From positions 434,001 through 498,000 of the forward strand of contig RAPG01000001.1 of the NCBI GenBank assembly GCA_005239165.1: 64,000 nt of DNA, read 5' to 3'. Source of the stretch: Allopusillimonas ginsengisoli. Its GTDB lineage: Bacteria > Pseudomonadota > Gammaproteobacteria > Burkholderiales > Burkholderiaceae_B. The position numbers and the translations under genes are program-made. This document shows, one piece after another, positions 27,254-38,280 of the stretch. How positions within the stretch are numbered: position 1 is the first letter of the stretch; each line of letters begins with the position of its first letter. Below the pieces are notes generated by a model. The model had not been told where the DNA came from. It saw only the letters and a program-made list of their open reading frames with translations, and did not search any database.

Positions 27254-28423
27254 TCAGGCGGTTGGTAGAGGATCACTATCGTAACCCGTTATTGTCAGGG
27301 AGAAGCCGGCCATGCTTGGCATTTTTCGGGGACGCGCCAGCAGTCTGGCCTTGCCCACGTTCAGGTCACGCATGATTTGCGCGCCGATGCCGTATGTGCG
27401 CAGCCCGTAACGGCTATCGCGGTCGGAAAGCGCGCTTTCAGCATCTTGAGTCAGGTTCCAGGCCTCAAACTGGCCGAACAGCAATTCGGCTGACCCCTGG
27501 CAATTGAGCATGATCATCAGGCCAGAAGGGGCAGCGGCAATTTTCTTGAGCGCCCGCGGAATACTCCAGCTATGCGTGGTGCTGTCTTCGATCAGCACAT
27601 CAATCAGTGTAGTGGGCTCGTGCACGCGGACCAATGTTTCTGTGTCTGGCTGGATTTCGCCATGGCTCAGCGCCAGATGCAGGGCACCTGAAGCCAGATC
27701 GCGATAGGCCGTGGCCTGGAACGCTCCCCAGACGGTTTGCACCGGGCGGCTTGCAAGCCGCTCTACCATAGACTCGTGCTCGCTGCGATACTGGATGAGG
27801 TCGGTGATGGTGCCGATTTTAAGCCCATGTTCGCGCGCGAACACAATAAGGTCGGGCAGCCTGGCCATGGTGCCGTCAGGCTTGAGAATTTCGCAAATTG
27901 CTGCGGCGGGTGTCAGGTCGGCCAGCGCTGTGAGATCGCATCCGGCTTCGGTATGCCCCGCACGCACCAGAACGCCACCCCGCACGGCCTGCACCGGAAA
28001 AATATGGCCAGGCTGCACGAGATCAGAGGGCGTGGCGTCAGGAGCGACAGCCGCCAGTATGGTTCGGGCACGGTCGGCTGCCGATATGCCTGTATCGACA
28101 CCTTCGGCGGCTTCGATGGACATGGTGAAGTTGGTGCCAAAACGGGTACCGTTATTGGACGCCATAAGCGGCAGGCTAAGCTGCTGACAGCGCTCTTCGG
28201 TAAGAGTAAGACAGACCAGCCCGCGAGCATGTGTGACCATAAAATTAATGGCTTCGGGCGTGACAAATTCGGCAGCCATGAGCAGGTCGCCTTCGTTTTC
28301 GCGGTCTTCTTCGTCAACCAGAATGACCATGCGGCCAGCGCGAAGCTCTGCCACAATTTCGGTGACAGGAGAAATATCACAGGCCAAGTCTGCATCGACA
28401 ACGGTTTCAGGGGAAGTGGACAT
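27254..28423 (-). CDS. ribBA: 3,4-dihydroxy-2-butanone 4-phosphate synthase fused to a degenerate GTP cyclohydrolase II domain
   Basis: 389 residues. The N-terminal RibB domain (about 18-220) is intact: [26 protein letters not shown], the [11 protein letters not shown] region, and [26 protein letters not shown]. The C-terminal part (about 225-385) follows the RibA fold, but the zinc-binding cysteine cluster is absent and the stretch reads [19 protein letters not shown] instead. So only butanone phosphate synthase activity is expected; GTP cyclohydrolase II should come from a separate ribA outside the window. This decayed fusion is common in Burkholderiales. No FMN riboswitch was seen upstream. 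First gene of a six-gene minus-strand run. Confidence 0.93.
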   Translation of the reverse strand: MSTSPETVVDADLACDISPVTEIVAELRAGRMVILVDEEDRENEGDLLMAAEFVTPEAINFMVTHARGLVCLTLTEERCQQLSLPLMASNNGTRFGTNFTMSIEAAEGVDTGISAADRARTILAAVAPDATPSDLVQPGHIFPVQAVRGGVLVRAGHTEAGCDLTALADLTPAAAICEILKPDGTMARLPDLIVFAREHGLKIGTITDLIQYRSEHESMVERLASRPVQTVWGAFQATAYRDLASGALHLALSHGEIQPDTETLVRVHEPTTLIDVLIEDSTTHSWSIPRALKKIAAAPSGLMIMLNCQGSAELLFGQFEAWNLTQDAESALSDRDSRYGLRTYGIGAQIMRDLNVGKARLLARPRKMPSMAGFSLTITGYDSDPLPTA

Positions 28424-28611
28424 TGCTATAGGGCTCGGTTAACTAAGTTGGGCCATTTTACCCCTGTGAGCGCGGGAATACCCGAAGTGACCACAAAGAC
28501 ATGAAGCGACGCGCTCTTGCGGGCGTTGTATAGTCCACAAAGTGCGCAGCCGCGCCACTGTTCACCCCTATGACACTAAGCCCTCTACCGTATGGCAAAG
28601 GTTCTGCCGCA

Positions 28612-29421
28612 ATGAAAGAAACCAGACCGGGTAGTAACGACGGACGACGCAGCATCCAGTCGGTGGAGACCGGTTTTCGACTTCTGCAAGCTCTGGTTGA
28701 GGCCGGCGTGCCGCTGAACCTGCGCGATCTTGCCGCCCGGGCCGCCATGACTTCAGCCAAGGCACACCCTTACCTCGTAAGCTTTACGCGTGTGGGCGTA
28801 GTGCAGCAAGATGCCGTCACCAGCCAGTACGAACTTGGCCCTTTTGCCCTGCAAATGGGCCTGGTCAGCCTGCAAAGACTGGAGCCGGTTCGGGCCGCGC
28901 TACCGCACGTCAAACGTCTGGCCGGCCAGATTGGGCACACGGTGGCAATTGCTGTACTGGGCTCACACGGCCCGACGATGATTCATATTTCAGAAGCCAG
29001 CTACCCGGTGCATGTCAACATGCGGCAGGGCACGGTGATGTCGATGCGACATACGGCGACCGGCCATGTCTTTGCTGCCTGGCTGCCTCACAAAGTGGCA
29101 CAACACTACATTGATCGCGAGATCGGCGACCTGGCAGTGGTAACCAGCATCAGCCCTGAACGGCCTGATGACACCGCGCTGCAGACGCTGGCCGCCGACG
29201 TGCGGCGCGCCGGCCTTGCGCGAGCGCTGGGCAACCCCTTGCCGGGCATTGATGCGCTTTCAGTACCGGTATTTGATCACTCTGGCCACATCGTCATGGC
29301 ACTGACCAGCCTGGGTCCCAGTTCGCTGTTTGATGCCAGCGAAAACGGGCCCCTGGCGTGCGCCTTGCAGGCCTGCGCCGCTGACATTTCGGCGCAGCTG
29401 GGGCACAGGCCATCGGGATAA
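28612..29421 (+). CDS. IclR-family transcriptional regulator
   Basis: 269 residues from ATG 28612 (an in-frame ATG at 28570 lacks a ribosome site). The N-terminal winged HTH is RRSIQSVETGFRLLQALVEAG, LNLRDLAARAAMTSAKAHPYLVSF (about 12-70). The C-terminal IclR effector domain follows (GPFALQMGLVSL, LAGQIGHTVAIAVLG, RQGTVMSMRHTATGHVFAAWL, GIDALSVPVFDHSGHIV). The effector is not predictable. It precedes the phosphonate-type transporter by 115 bp on the same strand and is its likely regulator. Confidence 0.9.
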   Translation: MKETRPGSNDGRRSIQSVETGFRLLQALVEAGVPLNLRDLAARAAMTSAKAHPYLVSFTRVGVVQQDAVTSQYELGPFALQMGLVSLQRLEPVRAALPHVKRLAGQIGHTVAIAVLGSHGPTMIHISEASYPVHVNMRQGTVMSMRHTATGHVFAAWLPHKVAQHYIDREIGDLAVVTSISPERPDDTALQTLAADVRRAGLARALGNPLPGIDALSVPVFDHSGHIVMALTSLGPSSLFDASENGPLACALQACAADISAQLGHRPSG

Positions 29422-29535
29422 CCCCCGTGAACACACAGCCACGGTGCATGTTCATGTCATATTTATTTTGTTAGCATGCTCCGACGGCATACAAAAAATA
29501 ATGCCTAATAAAAAAATGACATCAGGAGACACAAC

Positions 29536-30531
29536 ATGAAGCTTCGCACCACGCTGATGCTGTCAGCGCTTTTCGCGTTTTCCGGGCTTTCAGCCACCGC
29601 CAGCGCGCAGGACAACTGCCCCAACCGCGGCGATCTGGACACTATGTACTGTGACGCCAATAAGGACCTGGTTGCGGATGCTCCTACCGATCCATCCAAA
29701 TGGAAAGACCCGTCCACGCTGGTGTTTACCTATACGCCTGTTGAAGACCCAGCCGTGTACGCCGACATTTTTTCGCCATTTACCAAATACTTGTCTGAAT
29801 GCGTGGATCGCAAGGTTGTTTTCTATCAGGTGCAGAGCAATGCAGCCGAAATTGAAGCCATGCGTTCAAATCGCCTGCATGTTGGCGGCTTCTCCACAGG
29901 GCCAACCAACTTTGCAGTGAACCTGGCCGGCGCCGTACCATTTGCCGTCAAAGGTTATGCAGATGGTTTTCAGGGCTATAACCTGATCGTTATTGTGAAA
30001 AAAGACAGCCCCTTTCAGAAGCTGACCGATCTGAAAGGCAAGAAATTCGCCCATACTTCGCCCTCATCCAACTCGGGCAATATGGCGCCGATTGCACTGT
30101 TTCCTGAAGAAGGTCTGGTGCCAGGCAAGGACTATAAGTTTCTGTATTCAGGCAAGCATGACCAGTCTGTCATGGGTGTGAATTCAGGCGACTATGATGC
30201 GGCGGCGGTAGCGTCTGATGTGTATCATCGTATGGCGGAACGCGGACAAATCAAGGAAGAAGATTTCCGCATCATCTATACCAGCCAGAAGTTTCCGACA
30301 TCTTCGTTTTCGTATGCCTATGATCTGAAACCTGAGTTCCGTGACACCATGCTCAAGTGCTTTTACGACTATCGTTTCCCTGCTGAAATGAAAGAGGCCT
30401 TCGGTGGTGCAGATCGCTTTTATCCGGTCACGTATGAAAAAGACTGGGCAATTGTGCGCCGAGTGGCCCAATCGGCCGGTGAGAGCTTTACCCGCTCCGC
30501 CTACGACGAAGCCGCCAAGAAGAAGAACTGA
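29536..30531 (+). CDS. phnD: Phosphonate/phosphite-type ABC transporter, periplasmic binding protein
   Basis: 331 residues with a Sec signal peptide (cut near ATASAQD, residue 25). PhnD-family blocks are FTYTPVEDPAVYADIFSPFTKYLS, NRLHVGGFSTGPTNFAVNLAG, LKGKKFAHTSPSSNSGN (anion-binding Ser/Thr cluster) and DYDAAAVASDVYHRM. The strong site AGGAGA precedes the ATG. First gene of phnD-phnC-phnE-phnE. No C-P lyase, phosphonatase or phosphite dehydrogenase gene is in the window, so the ligand (phosphonate, phosphite or another oxyanion) is open. Confidence 0.92.
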   Translation: MKLRTTLMLSALFAFSGLSATASAQDNCPNRGDLDTMYCDANKDLVADAPTDPSKWKDPSTLVFTYTPVEDPAVYADIFSPFTKYLSECVDRKVVFYQVQSNAAEIEAMRSNRLHVGGFSTGPTNFAVNLAGAVPFAVKGYADGFQGYNLIVIVKKDSPFQKLTDLKGKKFAHTSPSSNSGNMAPIALFPEEGLVPGKDYKFLYSGKHDQSVMGVNSGDYDAAAVASDVYHRMAERGQIKEEDFRIIYTSQKFPTSSFSYAYDLKPEFRDTMLKCFYDYRFPAEMKEAFGGADRFYPVTYEKDWAIVRRVAQSAGESFTRSAYDEAAKKKN

Positions 30532-30537
30532 GGCATT

Positions 30538-31308
30538 ATGGGGGCATCGCTGCACATAAAAAATCTGGTCAAGGAATACAGGGCCAACACCCCTGTTTTA
30601 AAAGATATCAGCCTTGATATCAGCGGCGAGGGTCTGACGGCCATTATTGGCCCGTCAGGCACTGGCAAAAGCACGCTGTTGCGTTGTGTGAACCGGCTTG
30701 TCGATCCCACACGCGGCAGCATTGTGCTGGATAACAATGGGGTGCGCGTCGACCTTGCCAAGGTAAGAGGCGCAGCCTTGCGCAAGGCAAGACGCAATAT
30801 CGGCATGGTGTTCCAGGAATACAACCTGGTCGAGCGCCTGACCGTCATGGAAAACCTGTTGACGGGAAGGCTGGGATATACCTCGGCGTTCAATGCCTGG
30901 CGCCGCCACTTCGAAAAAGAAGATATCCGGCACGCTTTTGATTTGCTCGACACCGTGGGGCTGGGCGGTTTTTCCAACCAGCGGGCCGATGCACTGTCGG
31001 GTGGGCAGCGCCAGCGAGTGGGTATCGCGCGGGCTCTCATGCAACGACCACAGCTGCTGCTGGCCGACGAGCCGACGTCATCACTTGACCCAAAGACTTC
31101 CGTAGAAATCATGGAGCTGTTGCTCGAGCAAGGTGGCGCTTTCGGCATCCCCGTTGTTGTGAACATGCATGATGTCGAGCTGGCCAAACGCTATGCCAGT
31201 CGCATTGTCGGCATGTCGGGAGGACATATTGTCTACGATGGCCAGGGTGATGGCCTGAGTGGCGATGTGTTGAAGCAGATTTACGGGGGCGAGTCGTGGC
31301 TGCAGTAA
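30538..31308 (+). CDS. phnC: Phosphonate-type ABC transporter, ATP-binding subunit
   Basis: 256 residues. ABC ATPase with Walker [10 protein letters not shown] (about 39-47), Q-loop FQEYNLV, signature [15 protein letters not shown], Walker [13 protein letters not shown] and switch His (VNMHDVEL). It powers uptake with the two membrane subunits. It starts 6 bp after the phnD stop and its 3' end overlaps the first phnE by 13 bp. Confidence 0.95.
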   Translation: MGASLHIKNLVKEYRANTPVLKDISLDISGEGLTAIIGPSGTGKSTLLRCVNRLVDPTRGSIVLDNNGVRVDLAKVRGAALRKARRNIGMVFQEYNLVERLTVMENLLTGRLGYTSAFNAWRRHFEKEDIRHAFDLLDTVGLGGFSNQRADALSGGQRQRVGIARALMQRPQLLLADEPTSSLDPKTSVEIMELLLEQGGAFGIPVVVNMHDVELAKRYASRIVGMSGGHIVYDGQGDGLSGDVLKQIYGGESWLQ

Positions 31309-32180
31309 ACATGCCGCCAGCCACTCCTGATCACACCCGCCCGTTCGCGCTGTCCACAAAAGCAAAACTGGGGCTGGTGCTGGTTGTCATCTATGCAATA
31401 TTTGCAGCGACACAGCTGGGCTTCTCGTGGGACAGGTTTGAGGCTGGGCTGGGCCATGGTGCCCGCTTCCTGGCCCGCATGTTTCCACCCAGTACCGAAC
31501 GCCTGGGCATACTCTGGCAAGGCATTAGTGAAAGCCTGGAGATCGCTGTTCTGGCGTCCACAGCGGGCATTTTGCTTTCACTTCCGCTTAGCCTGCTGGC
31601 TGCACGCAACTTAATGCCTGTCTGGGCAACGTGGCCCGCGCGCGCGGTAATTTCACTATGCCGGGCGCTGCACCCCGTCATTGTCGCAATTCTTTTTGTA
31701 AAAGCCGTAGGTTTTGGTGCTCTGGCCGGCGTGCTTGCGCTCACCGTGGCATCTATCGGTTTTATCGGCAAGCTGTTTACCGAATCTATTGAAGAGATTT
31801 CGCTCAAGCAGGTAGAAGCGATTCGCGCTTCGGGAGCCTCTTTCGCCAACGTCATTACTTTTGGCGTTCTGCCGCAGGTTTTCGCGCGCTTTGTGGGCTT
31901 TTCCACCTATCAGCTTGACTCAAACCTGCGTAATTCCACCATGGTGGGTATTGTGGGTGCAGGCGGCATCGGTGGCACGCTGTTCTCAGCCTTTCAGCGT
32001 TTTGATTATGACTTTGTGGCAACAATACTGATCACCATCATCGCCATCATTATGCTGGGCGAGGTGCTGGCACGCATCGTGCGCTCTATCTTGCTCGACA
32101 ACATTACGCTTGGTCAGTTGCTAAAGCGTACACCGCGCGGTGTTTCAGAGACCCTGCGACCCGAGGGAGACGATGCATGA
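31296..32180 (+). CDS. phnE: Phosphonate-type ABC transporter permease 1
   Basis: 294 residues, GTG start at 31296 inside the end of phnC. About six membrane helices. The permease coupling motif is [21 protein letters not shown], and the PhnE signature ends in [21 protein letters not shown]. It forms the channel with the second permease. The C-terminal tail of about 30 hydrophilic residues is cytoplasmic. The next permease starts in a 4-base ATGA overlap. Confidence 0.93.
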   Translation: MAAVNMPPATPDHTRPFALSTKAKLGLVLVVIYAIFAATQLGFSWDRFEAGLGHGARFLARMFPPSTERLGILWQGISESLEIAVLASTAGILLSLPLSLLAARNLMPVWATWPARAVISLCRALHPVIVAILFVKAVGFGALAGVLALTVASIGFIGKLFTESIEEISLKQVEAIRASGASFANVITFGVLPQVFARFVGFSTYQLDSNLRNSTMVGIVGAGGIGGTLFSAFQRFDYDFVATILITIIAIIMLGEVLARIVRSILLDNITLGQLLKRTPRGVSETLRPEGDDA

Positions 32181-32995
32181 GTAGCGCAACTGACACCATC
32201 GGGCATAGCAGCAAAATCTGGGTCAGGTTCACACCTGGACAGCGTCTGCTGCGTTTTGCCCTGTATCTGGTTTTTGTGTTGGCGGTTGTGCAATCTGTGC
32301 GGTCCATCGATGTCATCCCTGAATTTCTGTACGACGCCCCCACGCAAATGGCTGATCTGCTGCATCGCATGTGGCCGGTGTCGTGGCACAGCTTCCCGGG
32401 GACGATACAGCGCGCGCTGGTCGAGACCCTGCACATGGCCACATTGGGCACCATACTGGCTGTCATCATGGCCGTGCCGGTGGGTCTGGCGGCGGCCACC
32501 AATCTCACCCCGAATCGCGCCATCAATTTTCTTGCAAGACTGATACTGGTATCTAGCCGATCCATTAACTCACTGGTCTGGGCCTTACTGTTTATTGCCG
32601 TGTTCGGACCAGGCGCGCTGGCAGGCACTATCGCCATCGCTTTCAGGTCTATCGGCTTTATTGGCAAGCTTCTGGGTGAAGCCATTGAAGATGCCCAGGC
32701 AGGCCCCGTCGAGGCATTGACCGCGACCGGCGCGAGCAAGATGTCCATCATTCTTTATGGCTACTGGCCGCAAATCAGACCAGCCTTCTGGTCTATTGTG
32801 CTGCTGCGCTGGGATATCAATGTACGTGAATCGGCCGTACTGGGGCTGGTCGGCGCCGGTGGTATCGGCATGGCGCTTAACAGTGCGATGGACTTGTTTC
32901 AGTGGGACAAAGTCGCGCTGATTCTCGTCTTGATCTTCACCATTGTTATCATTGCAGAAGTGATCATAACGCGCGCACGCAAAAGCCTGCTCTAA
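32177..32995 (+). CDS. phnE: Phosphonate-type ABC transporter permease 2
   Basis: 272 residues, a paralogue of the preceding permease: EALTATGASKMSIILYGYWPQ coupling motif and DINVRESAVLGLVGAGGIGMAL signature. Two unlike PhnE subunits suggest a heterodimeric channel, as in many phn and ptx transporters. About six membrane helices. It ends the transporter operon; the next gene starts 120 bp later. Confidence 0.93.
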   Translation: MSSATDTIGHSSKIWVRFTPGQRLLRFALYLVFVLAVVQSVRSIDVIPEFLYDAPTQMADLLHRMWPVSWHSFPGTIQRALVETLHMATLGTILAVIMAVPVGLAAATNLTPNRAINFLARLILVSSRSINSLVWALLFIAVFGPGALAGTIAIAFRSIGFIGKLLGEAIEDAQAGPVEALTATGASKMSIILYGYWPQIRPAFWSIVLLRWDINVRESAVLGLVGAGGIGMALNSAMDLFQWDKVALILVLIFTIVIIAEVIITRARKSLL

Positions 32996-33115
32996 GCCCA
33001 GAGGTTTGCCCGCGCAACCCCAACGACATCTTCAGACAAATGGCTGACTTCGCGAAATTTCCTGGGCCGCAGAGATGCCTGCGGGCCCGACGCTTGTACT
33101 CAGGAGCTTGCTGAC

Positions 33116-34723
33116 GTGCTTGAGCGCGAACTTAAACTCCATGTGCCTGGCCCCAGCCGCGAGCCACTAGCCAACGCGTTACGCCACATGGGCGCCAGTG
33201 ATCAACGCTTGCGCGCCCGTTATTTTGATACGCAAGACCGCGATCTGGCCCGTGCAGGCATCGCACTACGGCTGCGTCTGGAGGGCGAGCAGTGGGTGCA
33301 AACCCTTAAGGCACCTGGCCCTGACGAACTGTCGCGCATAGAGCTGAATCATCCGCGCTCCAGCCCCGAGCTTGACCTTACGCTATACAAAGACAGCGCC
33401 GTAGAACCCATTTTGGCGGGTCTGCAGCATGCCCTGAAAATGCGTTACGAAACCGACGTCAATCGCCTGACGCTGGTGCAGGAAACCAGCCAGGGCGTGG
33501 TTGAACTCGCCTGCGACCGTGGCGTCGTCAGATCAGGCAATCTGGTGTTTGAGATCTGGGAACTCGAACTTGAACTGGTATCGGGGCACACTGACACCGT
33601 GTTCACACTTGGTCGACACTGGCTGCAGCAATACGGCCTGATTCTTGATCTGCGAAGCAAGGCCGAGCGTGGCGACCAGCTCGCCCGCAGCATTACTATG
33701 CCTGCCCCCCGGCGCGCGGGCAAAGTCAGGCTGCAAGAAACGATGACCGTGAAACAGGCTTATGCGCAATGCCTGGGAGAGTGCGTAAGCCAGATCATTC
33801 GCAATGCCACCAGCCTGGCAGGCGTCGATACATCGGAGGCAGATAGTCACGCAAAATTTGAGTACGCACAGTATTTGCGGGTGGGCATGCGGCGCCTGCG
33901 TTCTTGCCTTAAGTTTTATGGCAAGTGGGAAAAAGTCAACAAACTGCTTAATGATCAGCGATTACGTGATTACTTTAGCTTTCTGGGAGAAGTGCGTGAC
34001 CAGGACGTTCTGCGGTTTCACATCGCCCCACAATTGGCCAAGGCGGGCATGCCTGACCTGCCTGTACCCGCCGCTGTGCCTGTTGCGCCGTCCACACCGT
34101 CAGATACAAATTCAACACGGCAAACTGCACGGCAAACCGAAGACCACGCTGGAGCAGATACCCCGCCAACACAAGCGCAGGCAACACCACTTTCTGCCTA
34201 TACAGCATCGGCAGGGCCTGCCCAGCTCGCGGGCGATGTTGCGTTTCAGCTTTATTTGCTCGACTTACTTGAAACCTTGCTCTCTCTGGGGGATCAGAAA
34301 GCACCCCGCAAGGCCGACAAGCGCGCACTGGGCGATGTGCTCGGGAAACGCCTGAAAAAATGGCTGAAACAGATATGTAAGCGCGGCATCCACTTTGAGC
34401 ACTTAACTATTGATGCCCAGCATGATTTGCGCAAGAAGCTCAAACGGCTGCGTTATTGTGTAGAACTTTCTTCATCCGTCTTGCCAGATTCAAAGCTGGT
34501 GACCCTGCGTCCCTTGCTCAGACAAATGCAGCACACCATGGGCGACCTCAATGACTTGTATAACGCAGAGGCTGCCTATCTGGCGCTGGCGGCCACCGAC
34601 GCATCTGCGTTCAAGGCGGTGACCTGGGTCAGGGAAAGACAATGCCAGATTAAGAGCAAGATTGAGGCGGATTTTAAATTGCTTATCCAGGACATACTCG
34701 GAGAAGAACCGAAAGAAACCTGA
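33116..34723 (+). CDS. CYTH and CHAD domain protein (possible inorganic triphosphatase)
   Basis: 535 residues, GTG start with AGGAG upstream. The N-terminal CYTH domain (about 1-200) begins MLERELKL with the metal-binding ExExK motif and continues RARYFDTQDRDLARAGIALRLR. The C-terminal CHAD domain (about 215-525) has LRVGMRRLRSCLKFY and DLRKKLKRLRYCVELSS, rich in conserved His, Arg and Lys for polyphosphate binding. A low-complexity Pro/Ala/Thr stretch (about 325-375) splits the CHAD domain. Close relatives hydrolyse triphosphate or bind polyphosphate granules; the exact role here is not shown. Convergent with ftsY. Confidence 0.9.
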   Translation: MLERELKLHVPGPSREPLANALRHMGASDQRLRARYFDTQDRDLARAGIALRLRLEGEQWVQTLKAPGPDELSRIELNHPRSSPELDLTLYKDSAVEPILAGLQHALKMRYETDVNRLTLVQETSQGVVELACDRGVVRSGNLVFEIWELELELVSGHTDTVFTLGRHWLQQYGLILDLRSKAERGDQLARSITMPAPRRAGKVRLQETMTVKQAYAQCLGECVSQIIRNATSLAGVDTSEADSHAKFEYAQYLRVGMRRLRSCLKFYGKWEKVNKLLNDQRLRDYFSFLGEVRDQDVLRFHIAPQLAKAGMPDLPVPAAVPVAPSTPSDTNSTRQTARQTEDHAGADTPPTQAQATPLSAYTASAGPAQLAGDVAFQLYLLDLLETLLSLGDQKAPRKADKRALGDVLGKRLKKWLKQICKRGIHFEHLTIDAQHDLRKKLKRLRYCVELSSSVLPDSKLVTLRPLLRQMQHTMGDLNDLYNAEAAYLALAATDASAFKAVTWVRERQCQIKSKIEADFKLLIQDILGEEPKET

Positions 34724-34837
34724 TGCTGCGGCAGGCTTTTAGTTGGCGGCAAGCCCCTCAGAGCAACCCTGCTGACCGCCTTCCTGCTGTGGCGTGGCAG
34801 CTATGCTTCGGAGTCCTTCCGCCACGCCTCTGTCCTT

Positions 34838-36578
34838 TCAGTCACCCAGCAAGGCAGCAGCAAATTCGCGTGCGACAAAAGGCTGGAGGTCATTTAACCC
34901 TTCGCCCACACCTATCCAGTAAACAGGGATCGGGCGAACCCCCTGACTGCCTGCGGCAACAGCGGCCAGGGTGCCTCCCTTGGCCGTACCATCAAGCTTG
35001 GTTACCACCAGCCCCGTCAGGCTGATCGCAGCATCAAAGGCACGAATCTGCGCGAGCGCATTTTGGCCAGTGTTGCCGTCAACAACCAGCAAGATCTCAT
35101 GCGGCGCATTGCCGTCAGCCTTGCCAATGACGCGTTTGATTTTCTTGAGCTCTTCCATCAGGTGTAGCTGAGTGGGCAACCTGCCAGCCGTATCAACCAT
35201 GACCACATCGACCTCACGGGCACGACCGGCGTTAACGGCATCAAATGCCACCGCAGCGGGATCACCGCCCTCTTGGGCAATGACGGTAACGTTATTGCGC
35301 GCTCCCCACTCCATTAACTGTTCGCGTGCGGCAGCGCGGAAAGTATCGCCGGCAGCAAGCAAAACCTTGGCATCCTGAGCCTGAAAATGAAAGGCAAGTT
35401 TGCCGATTGAGGTCGTTTTGCCAGCACCATTTACGCCGGCAATCATCATGATCAGGGGCTTGATCTGCCCCAGGGGGAAGGGTTTTTCAAGTGGCGCCAG
35501 GTGATCGGTCAGAATATCGCGCAACGCATTTTTCACTTGGGCGGCGTCCTCTAGCCGTTCTTTGCGAACGCGGGCGCGCAATGCTGTAAGCAGTTTTTCG
35601 GTCGCCTCCATGCCCGCATCTGCCATGATGAGGGCAGTTTCAAGCTCTTCAAACAGGTTTTCATCGACTTTTACGCCTACAAAGAGGCCGCCGATACTCT
35701 GACCGGTTCGAGCCAGACCTTTTTTCAGGCGCGCCAGCCACGAAGACTTTACGGGCGCCCCGACCGGGGATGATGCCTCGCTCTGTTGTGCTGCTTCTTC
35801 AGCCTGACGTTCGGCTTCAGCCTGACGTTCGGCTTCAGCCAGACGTTCTGCTTCGGCCTGACGTTTCGGCTTCTACGCCAGACGCTCGGCTTCGGCCTGA
35901 CGGTCTGCGTTCAGCCTGACGTTCCGCTTCGGCCTGACGTTCTGCTTCGACCTGACGGTCCGCTTCGGCCTGACGGTCCGCTTCTGCCTGACGGTCTGCT
36001 TCGGCCTGACGTTCCGCTTCGGCCTGATGACGGTCTGCTTCAGCCAGACGCTCGGCTTCCGACTGACGTTCCGCCTCTACCTGACGGCCTGCTTCAGCCG
36101 GTCGGACTGCCTCTGCCTGTCGTGCTGCTTCAGCCAGCCGCTCTACTTCTGCCTGCTGTGCTCCCTCAGTCTGCCGCCCGACCCCGGCCAGCCGTTCTAC
36201 TTCAACCTGCTGTTCGGTGCCAACCAGCCGTTCTACTTCCGCCTGCCGTTCTGTGCCAGCCAGCCGTGCGGTTCCAGCCAGTCTTTCTACCTCTACCTGC
36301 TGTTCGTCCCCTGCCAGTCGCTCCACCTCCGCCAGACGTGCGCCGTCAGCCTGTCGCTCTACGCCGGCGAGCCGCTCTATCTCCGCCTGCTGCCCTGCCC
36401 CTTCATCGGCGACACGGGCGGACTCGGCCCTCTTTGCTTCCGGCTGTGCGATGACCGGCAAGGTTTGGTCACTCTCTCCGACAGCAGGGGCGTCCTCGTC
36501 GGTAACCGACGCTGGATCTACCTTGTGCTCATCGTTTTCAGAGGGTGCCCGCTTTTTTCTTTTAAAAAAACTGAACAT
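34838..36578 (-). CDS. ftsY: Signal recognition particle receptor FtsY, apparently frameshifted in its repeat-rich A domain
   Basis: The N-terminus starts at ATG 36578 (MFSFFKRKKR), followed by an acidic A domain of six-residue repeats of the type QAEAER. The C-terminal NG GTPase domain is in another frame, open from about 35872 to 34838: SWLARLKKGLARTG, then GVNGAGKTTSIGKLA (G1), DTFRAAAREQL, DTAGRLPT, TKLDGTAKGG and GVGEGLNDLQPF. Between them the 18-bp units at about 35860-35920 carry three indels (+1, +2, +1), netting +1 and a stop. FtsY docks SRP-ribosome complexes at the membrane and is essential, so either the assembly is wrong here or the NG domain is started internally (ATG 35626 would truncate it). 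Confidence 0.85.
35797..36420. repeat. 18-bp tandem repeats in ftsY
   Basis: Dozens of degenerate units related to CTTCGGCCTGACGTTCTG (plus strand) encode six-residue Glu/Ala/Arg/Gln repeats, nearly exact at 35797-36060 and more diverged towards 36420. They probably form a long charged helix. Confidence 0.9.
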
Positions 36579-36648
36579 ACGTTTTACACTACCCAATTAA
36601 ATACAATTTAGCCCGGCATCACACCCTGGCCTGAAGAACCGACTGCGC

Positions 36649-37224
36649 ATGAAAAAACATGTAGTCCGTATTGTAGGCGGTCATTATCGCAAAACGCCTA
36701 TTACGGTCATTGATGCCCCCGGCCTGCGGCCAACACCCGATCGCGTGCGTGAAACATTGTTTAATTGGCTACGCTACTTCTGGGCCAATGATTTCACACA
36801 AAAGCGAGTACTAGACCTGTTCGCGGGCACTGGTGCGCTGGGCTTTGAAGCCGCGTCGCATGGCGTGGCCCACGTACAAATGGCTGAAACCAACCCCGCT
36901 GCGGTCGCCGCCTTGCGCACCTTGCGTACACGGCTCAGGGCAGATTGCGTGCGCATCCATGCCGGTGACGCCTTGATGGTGCTCGACCGCAGCAGCGCCC
37001 CTTTTGATCTGGTTTTGCTTGATCCTCCCTTTGGCCAGGGCTGGCTGGACCAGCTCTGGTCACGCTTGCCCGCTGTGCTGCACCCTGATAGCCTTATATA
37101 TGTCGAGTCTGAAGCAGCGTTCACGCCTCCCGAAGACTTTCAGGTATTACGCCAATCGCAGGCGGGCCAAGTGCATTTTCAACTTCTGCGATTTGCTGCA
37201 TTGCAAAAAAAAGTCAATAATTAG
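36649..37224 (+). CDS. rsmD: 16S rRNA (guanine966-N2)-methyltransferase
   Basis: 191 residues. It methylates G966 of 16S rRNA in the small subunit. The start VRIVGGHYRKTPI and the GLRPTPDRVRETLFNWL block are RsmD signatures. The SAM site is VLDLFAGTGALGFEA and the catalytic motif is LLDPPFG. It is divergent from ftsY across a 70-bp gap and upstream of coaD, the usual ftsY-rsmD-coaD arrangement. Confidence 0.96.
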   Translation: MKKHVVRIVGGHYRKTPITVIDAPGLRPTPDRVRETLFNWLRYFWANDFTQKRVLDLFAGTGALGFEAASHGVAHVQMAETNPAAVAALRTLRTRLRADCVRIHAGDALMVLDRSSAPFDLVLLDPPFGQGWLDQLWSRLPAVLHPDSLIYVESEAAFTPPEDFQVLRQSQAGQVHFQLLRFAALQKKVNN

Positions 37225-37265
37225 CCGTCAGAATTAAAATCGGCCCGGCCTCGGGATCTTCCTGA

Positions 37266-37829
<564 letters not shown>

Positions 37830-37872
37830 TCGGGACGCCGGGGGCGCATCGGCATTACACTGTCAGGCGTAG

Positions 37873-38166
<294 letters not shown>

Positions 38167-38280
38167 CCACGCCAGCATAGCCAGGCAAGGGCCGATGTGC
38201 TCTGCACCCTGGTTTTCGCATTGATTCAGCCGTGGCTTTAGCGTAACGTTGACTCAAAGTTGGTATCAAGTATCAGGCAC

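Noticed and set aside
28424-28569. FMN riboswitch upstream of ribBA
   Set aside because: The conserved RFN-element blocks could not be found on the minus strand.
35786-36454. Plus-strand frame of 222 codons rich in Leu-Pro-Asp opposite ftsY
   Set aside because: A translation of the 18-bp repeat on the wrong strand.
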